Source: Rhyacichthys aspro (taxonomy: Eukaryota; Chordata; Actinopteri; Gobiiformes; Rhyacichthyidae). Taken from it: 64,000 bases of DNA. Shown piece after piece: positions 60,485 to 64,000 of the stretch. The translations under genes were made by a program, and so were the position numbers. The notes under the pieces were generated by a model. It did not search any database, was not told the DNA's origin, and was given only the letters and a program-made list of their open reading frames with translations. The stretch is from contig CM072154.1 of the NCBI GenBank assembly GCA_036850595.1, forward strand, positions 16,127,330 to 16,191,329, given 5' to 3'. Each line of letters begins with the position of its first letter. The stretch's first letter is position 1.

Positions 60485-63400
60485 GATACCATTCACTTGT
60501 TTCAACCTCTGCTCCACACATGCACACAAGGGGTCATATTCACTTCTCAACAACTACACAAAAGAGGTGTCTACATTGCATTGAGCCCATTCCACTGAGG
60601 AAGACCTACAGTACATCAGTTCCTACAACCTCATTAGCTGTGAAATGCAACTGCACATGACAGAAATAGCTGTTTTGCTAAAGGTGACTTCAACTAGGTC
60701 AATTACATTAGATTCTAGGTCAAGTCAAATGGGCTACTTGAGGTCATTTTAGGTTCATTACATACAACAGGAGTGTAAAAGAGAGAGCGGAGAGTGGAAA
60801 TGGGAAAAAAGGTACTGCATAAAAACACTAAAGCTGCCTGTTGTTCACTCAACTGGAAAGAGGAGTGTTTCTAATGTAGGCTGTGTGAGCAAAGGCATGA
60901 CTATGCAGCTCGTGTTTTGTGTTGCAATATGCTGCTTTTAACTGAGCAGCATATGACATTCTGGCAGAGTTACAAGTATTCTTTCACAATAGGCCTGTAG
61001 ATTTTGTCTACGTGACTTGATGGTGTGATTGAATCTTGAGTATGACGCTGTACTAGAAGTTTAGTCTTGGCATGCGTGATCCAACCTGAAAGTCATTTTT
61101 ATAGTGTAAGTGAGGACAGTGCAATATACAGTACTCAGGCCAACATGTGGGTGTGTACGTTGTTTGTGTGTATGCCGTCTTTGACAACTCTCTGCAGCCC
61201 ATATTTGATTAGCAAATGTGAGACTGTTCATAATCCCCAACCAATAAGTTTTGCTTGTCCCAAACATAATGTTGTCCATTGAGCATCCATGCAGCTAGTG
61301 TCTTTTTAGTTCCTGTAAACTGCAAGCATGGGCATGTGGAGCTTTTGTCTCCACTGAGCTGTCTTTATTAAACAGGCCACAAAGCTTGCATGTTCTTGTC
61401 AAATGTGCTGAGCAGTAAAGAAGTGTGTGAGACTTGGAGGCAGTGTGTGAGAGGAGTGCACAGTAGGCCTCAGTGTGAAAATGAGGGGTGGTACTGGGCA
61501 GACTGCACTGGCAGAAGGAGAGCAGATTGAGGGGATAGTGAACAGTGGGCTGGAAGACTTGCTGGCACAATAGGTGGGACCGTCTGATGGTGCCCTTGGC
61601 CCTGGCAAAGTATACTGCTCCACAGGGTGCTCTGTGAAAGATCAAGTATGTGACAGGTTTTTTTACTTAAGCAATGGACTCATAAAAGTACCACACCCCT
61701 GTAGGCCGCTTTCATTTGCCTCTTTCTGTTTTCTGCCTACCTTTTCCTGCCATCCCTCTGTGGCTTTTGGTACAAGGTCCCACAGACTTGTTTCCTTCCT
61801 CTTCTAAGTAGCAAACTTTCCGCAGGATCTCACTGCTTTTGTGGCCACTGGTATGTGTCCCTCACTGCTACACCTTTGTGAATTTGCACAATTCCCACAA
61901 GTCAAACAGTACTGTTTTTTGTTGCATAAGTTAACCTCATAACACCTACAGTTGGAGAAAAAAATATTTTTATGGAAGTAAAAACTAAAGTTTGAGGCAG
62001 GAAGGAAAGAATGTGTTTAGTGACAAGAAGGGGTGTGGGGGTACTTTCATTAAAGGTGCTGAGCAGTAGCACCTTTCAACAGCTGCCAGAAATCTCATTA
62101 CCGGTGCCTACTAACACACAGACACAGGCCTGTAAAGAGGCCCTGCTGAACGCCTTTTAAAAAAGGCCTGCCAGCTAACAAGGAGATGCATTTTTTTTTT
62201 TAAAACTCAACCAAAAGACACATGCTCATCAAGGATTTTACAGTATTCTGTGTAAACTTCTGGATGGGTAGAGGGTCTCAAAAAGCACGAAGGACACATT
62301 AAAAAGTACAGGGCATACATGGTATATTTCAAAAGCTATAAATAAGCTAAAGGTTCTGGCATGTGTTTCTAGCAGCCTTACGTGTTAACAGCCAAACGCT
62401 GGACTTCTGCAAATGACACAGTGTGACATGGGGACACAAACAGCTTTATCTATAGCTCCAGCAAAGAAAGTATTCAAGTGGAGTAGAGCAGGAAAGGCAG
62501 CAGGTGGGATAAGCTTCTGTCCTGAGGGCACATTTTAGAAAGTGGAATTACCCTTGCAGTCCAGTGGTGCTCTCAAAACACCCTTTATTCTTTACAGCAC
62601 CTCATAAAGACCCTTTTGATATTTTCTTGAGCAAGTCAGCCAAGTCAACATTTGGCGGCAAACACCCCCTTTTCCTGCACCAAACAACCTTGTCAAGAAA
62701 CACACAAGTTGGCCCCAAACTTGCCCACCTTGCTTGTACCTCATGAACCCAGCAATGTTTCCTTCAAATGTCCTTGTGCAAAACCCAAGGAAGGAGGTAT
62801 TAAAAGGCAAGTCAGAATGAAAGGAAACCAAATTACAATGAAAGGATTTCAGTTAAAGGTCTTTTATGACTTGTGTGGGGGGAGCAGACAGTCAAGTGCA
62901 GATCTGTGGAAAAAATGTGCCCCCTCATCCCTGTGGTGAGGTCCAGCTGACTCTTCATCTGCCCACCAGTAGAAAGAAAAACACAGCTATTCTTCTCTGA
63001 CTGGTGTATGAACCTAAACCTGGCAATTTGGCGGACGCCTAAGCCATTGATCATGTCATGAAGAAAGGACAACTCACAGGCAAGGAAGCAGACAGAGATC
63101 AGGGGCAGACAAGCGTGGTGAGGAAAGAGGAGAGTCATCGAGGGAAACCCTGTGTCTTTGATCCTCCACTTGTTTCTCAGCCTCCCAGACTTCCTCTCAC
63201 CATCTGTAGCCCTGGCTCTCACCTGTCTGTCTCTGGCACAGTCACTAACACTCGTTCAATTGCTATTGCTTCCTCCCCATAACAATAGAAACCTACAAAA
63301 GTAGAAGTAGCCTGGCCATGGCTGCAGCCTTGCTCTGTCAGAGGAAGTGAAGGGAAAGGAGGATAACGTAAACAACAACAGTAGTATTGACTCCGTCTCA

Positions 63401-64000
63401 CTGGGGAAGCACCACCAACCAAAGTCTACAAACCTCTTATTGGAAAGAAGAAGCCACAAATAAAAGTAGTACACAGTTCATTCTCACCAACTGTCTCTGT
63501 TCAGGCGTGTGCACATTTTTAACAAAGCATTTCCTCTTTCCATAATGGCCTTACCTAAGCTGAAACACAAGACTGTTGACAAATTCAAATTAAAAATACA
63601 TAATTAAAACTAAATTGGCATGACTCAACTGTTAATGTAAATGTCTGCATTTTTGAGACATGCCAAAGGCAAGCAAAGATGCTCAAATTAACTGTTGGTA
63701 GGCAGCCAAAGGGGCTATGGCTTTCTAGTACTGAAGTGATTTGCAGCCCATGTGTCTAGTGATTTCTGAAACCTTGCAACACTGGCACCACGTTTGTCTC
63801 AACTGGCACATACCGTTGTAGTCAAACCAGATGTAGAAATCACTCTGAGAAACTTCTGCTTTGAGTGTCAGTAGAGCAATGATGCATATCAGAGTTTTTT
63901 CACTTTTGCTTGGCAACCAACAGTCAAAACATTACCAAACCTTGGGTAAAAAAAAATGATATACACCACTGAGAAATGTTCTAAATGATCGCCCACTGTG

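Larger units (their letters stand above)
58077..64000 (-). other. rarga: rarga upstream intron and 5' regulatory region (partial)
   Basis: About 5.9 kb upstream of the first visible rarga exon, with no A-domain exon recognised. It contains polypyrimidine/polypurine stretches near 58.8-59.4 kb, a TA/CA microsatellite, and a POU-SOX-like composite site. By comparison with other RAR genes this is the intron between the isoform-specific first exons and the common exon. Confidence 0.55.

Noticed and set aside
63814..63916. Possible alternative rarga first exon: an open frame ending SDFYIWFDYN with donor G|GTATGT in the matching phase
   Set aside because: The frame has no ATG (it opens with TTG), the peptide is hydrophobic and unlike any RAR A domain I know, and the donor could be chance.
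1..64000. CRISPR arrays, operons, prokaryotic features, tRNA or rRNA genes, and the Hox microRNA mir-196
   Set aside because: None seen. The DNA is vertebrate, and mir-196 in HoxC lies between hoxc10 and hoxc9, outside this window.

Overview
The window is vertebrate, almost certainly teleost, genomic DNA: intron-rich, AT-rich and CpG-poor, with fish-type repeats. It covers the posterior (5') end of a HoxC cluster and its outer flank. Four protein-coding genes can be assembled from exons whose reading phases and splice sites agree: hoxc12a (minus, 144-1997), hoxc13a (minus, 9157-11858), calcoco1 (plus, coding 40357-48699) and the 3' part of rarga, retinoic acid receptor gamma (minus, 54679-58076; its first coding exon was not found and is probably beyond the right edge). 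The 'a' paralogue is assigned from close resemblance of the hoxc13 exon 1 protein to remembered zebrafish hoxc13a, not from a database search. The species cannot be named from the sequence.

Layout. 1-2.2 kb: hoxc12a with its intron and promoter. 2.2-8.3 kb: hoxc12a-hoxc13a intergenic, including a perfect 21-bp-arm hairpin. 8.3-12.2 kb: hoxc13a with 3' UTR, intron and promoter. 12.2-39.2 kb: a gene-free flank of about 27 kb with no convincing coding sequence, two degenerate repeats, a large TA microsatellite in inverted arms, and scattered candidate regulatory motifs. 39.2-49.7 kb: calcoco1, 14 coding exons, with a decayed hAT/ZBED transposon in one intron. 49.7-52.6 kb: intergenic between convergent calcoco1 and rarga. 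52.6-58.1 kb: rarga 3' UTR and seven coding exons. 58.1-64 kb: upstream rarga intron.

Biology. The two Hox genes are posterior homeodomain transcription factors sharing one direction, as in every Hox cluster. CALCOCO1 flanks HOXC13 in mammals too, so that neighbourhood is ancestral; having rarg next to calcoco1 is a more compact arrangement than in human. RAR gamma is a retinoic acid receptor, and retinoic acid regulates Hox clusters, but physical linkage alone does not show regulation. I did not find an obviously new molecular system. The best leads are: the calcoco1 model ends without the C-terminal zinc finger and tail of mammalian CALCOCO1; a 21-bp tandem nuclear-receptor half-site motif recurs three times (plus a weaker fourth) around hoxc13a; an OCT-SOX composite motif lies in the rarga intron; and CTCF-like sites lie in the Hox/calcoco1 flank.
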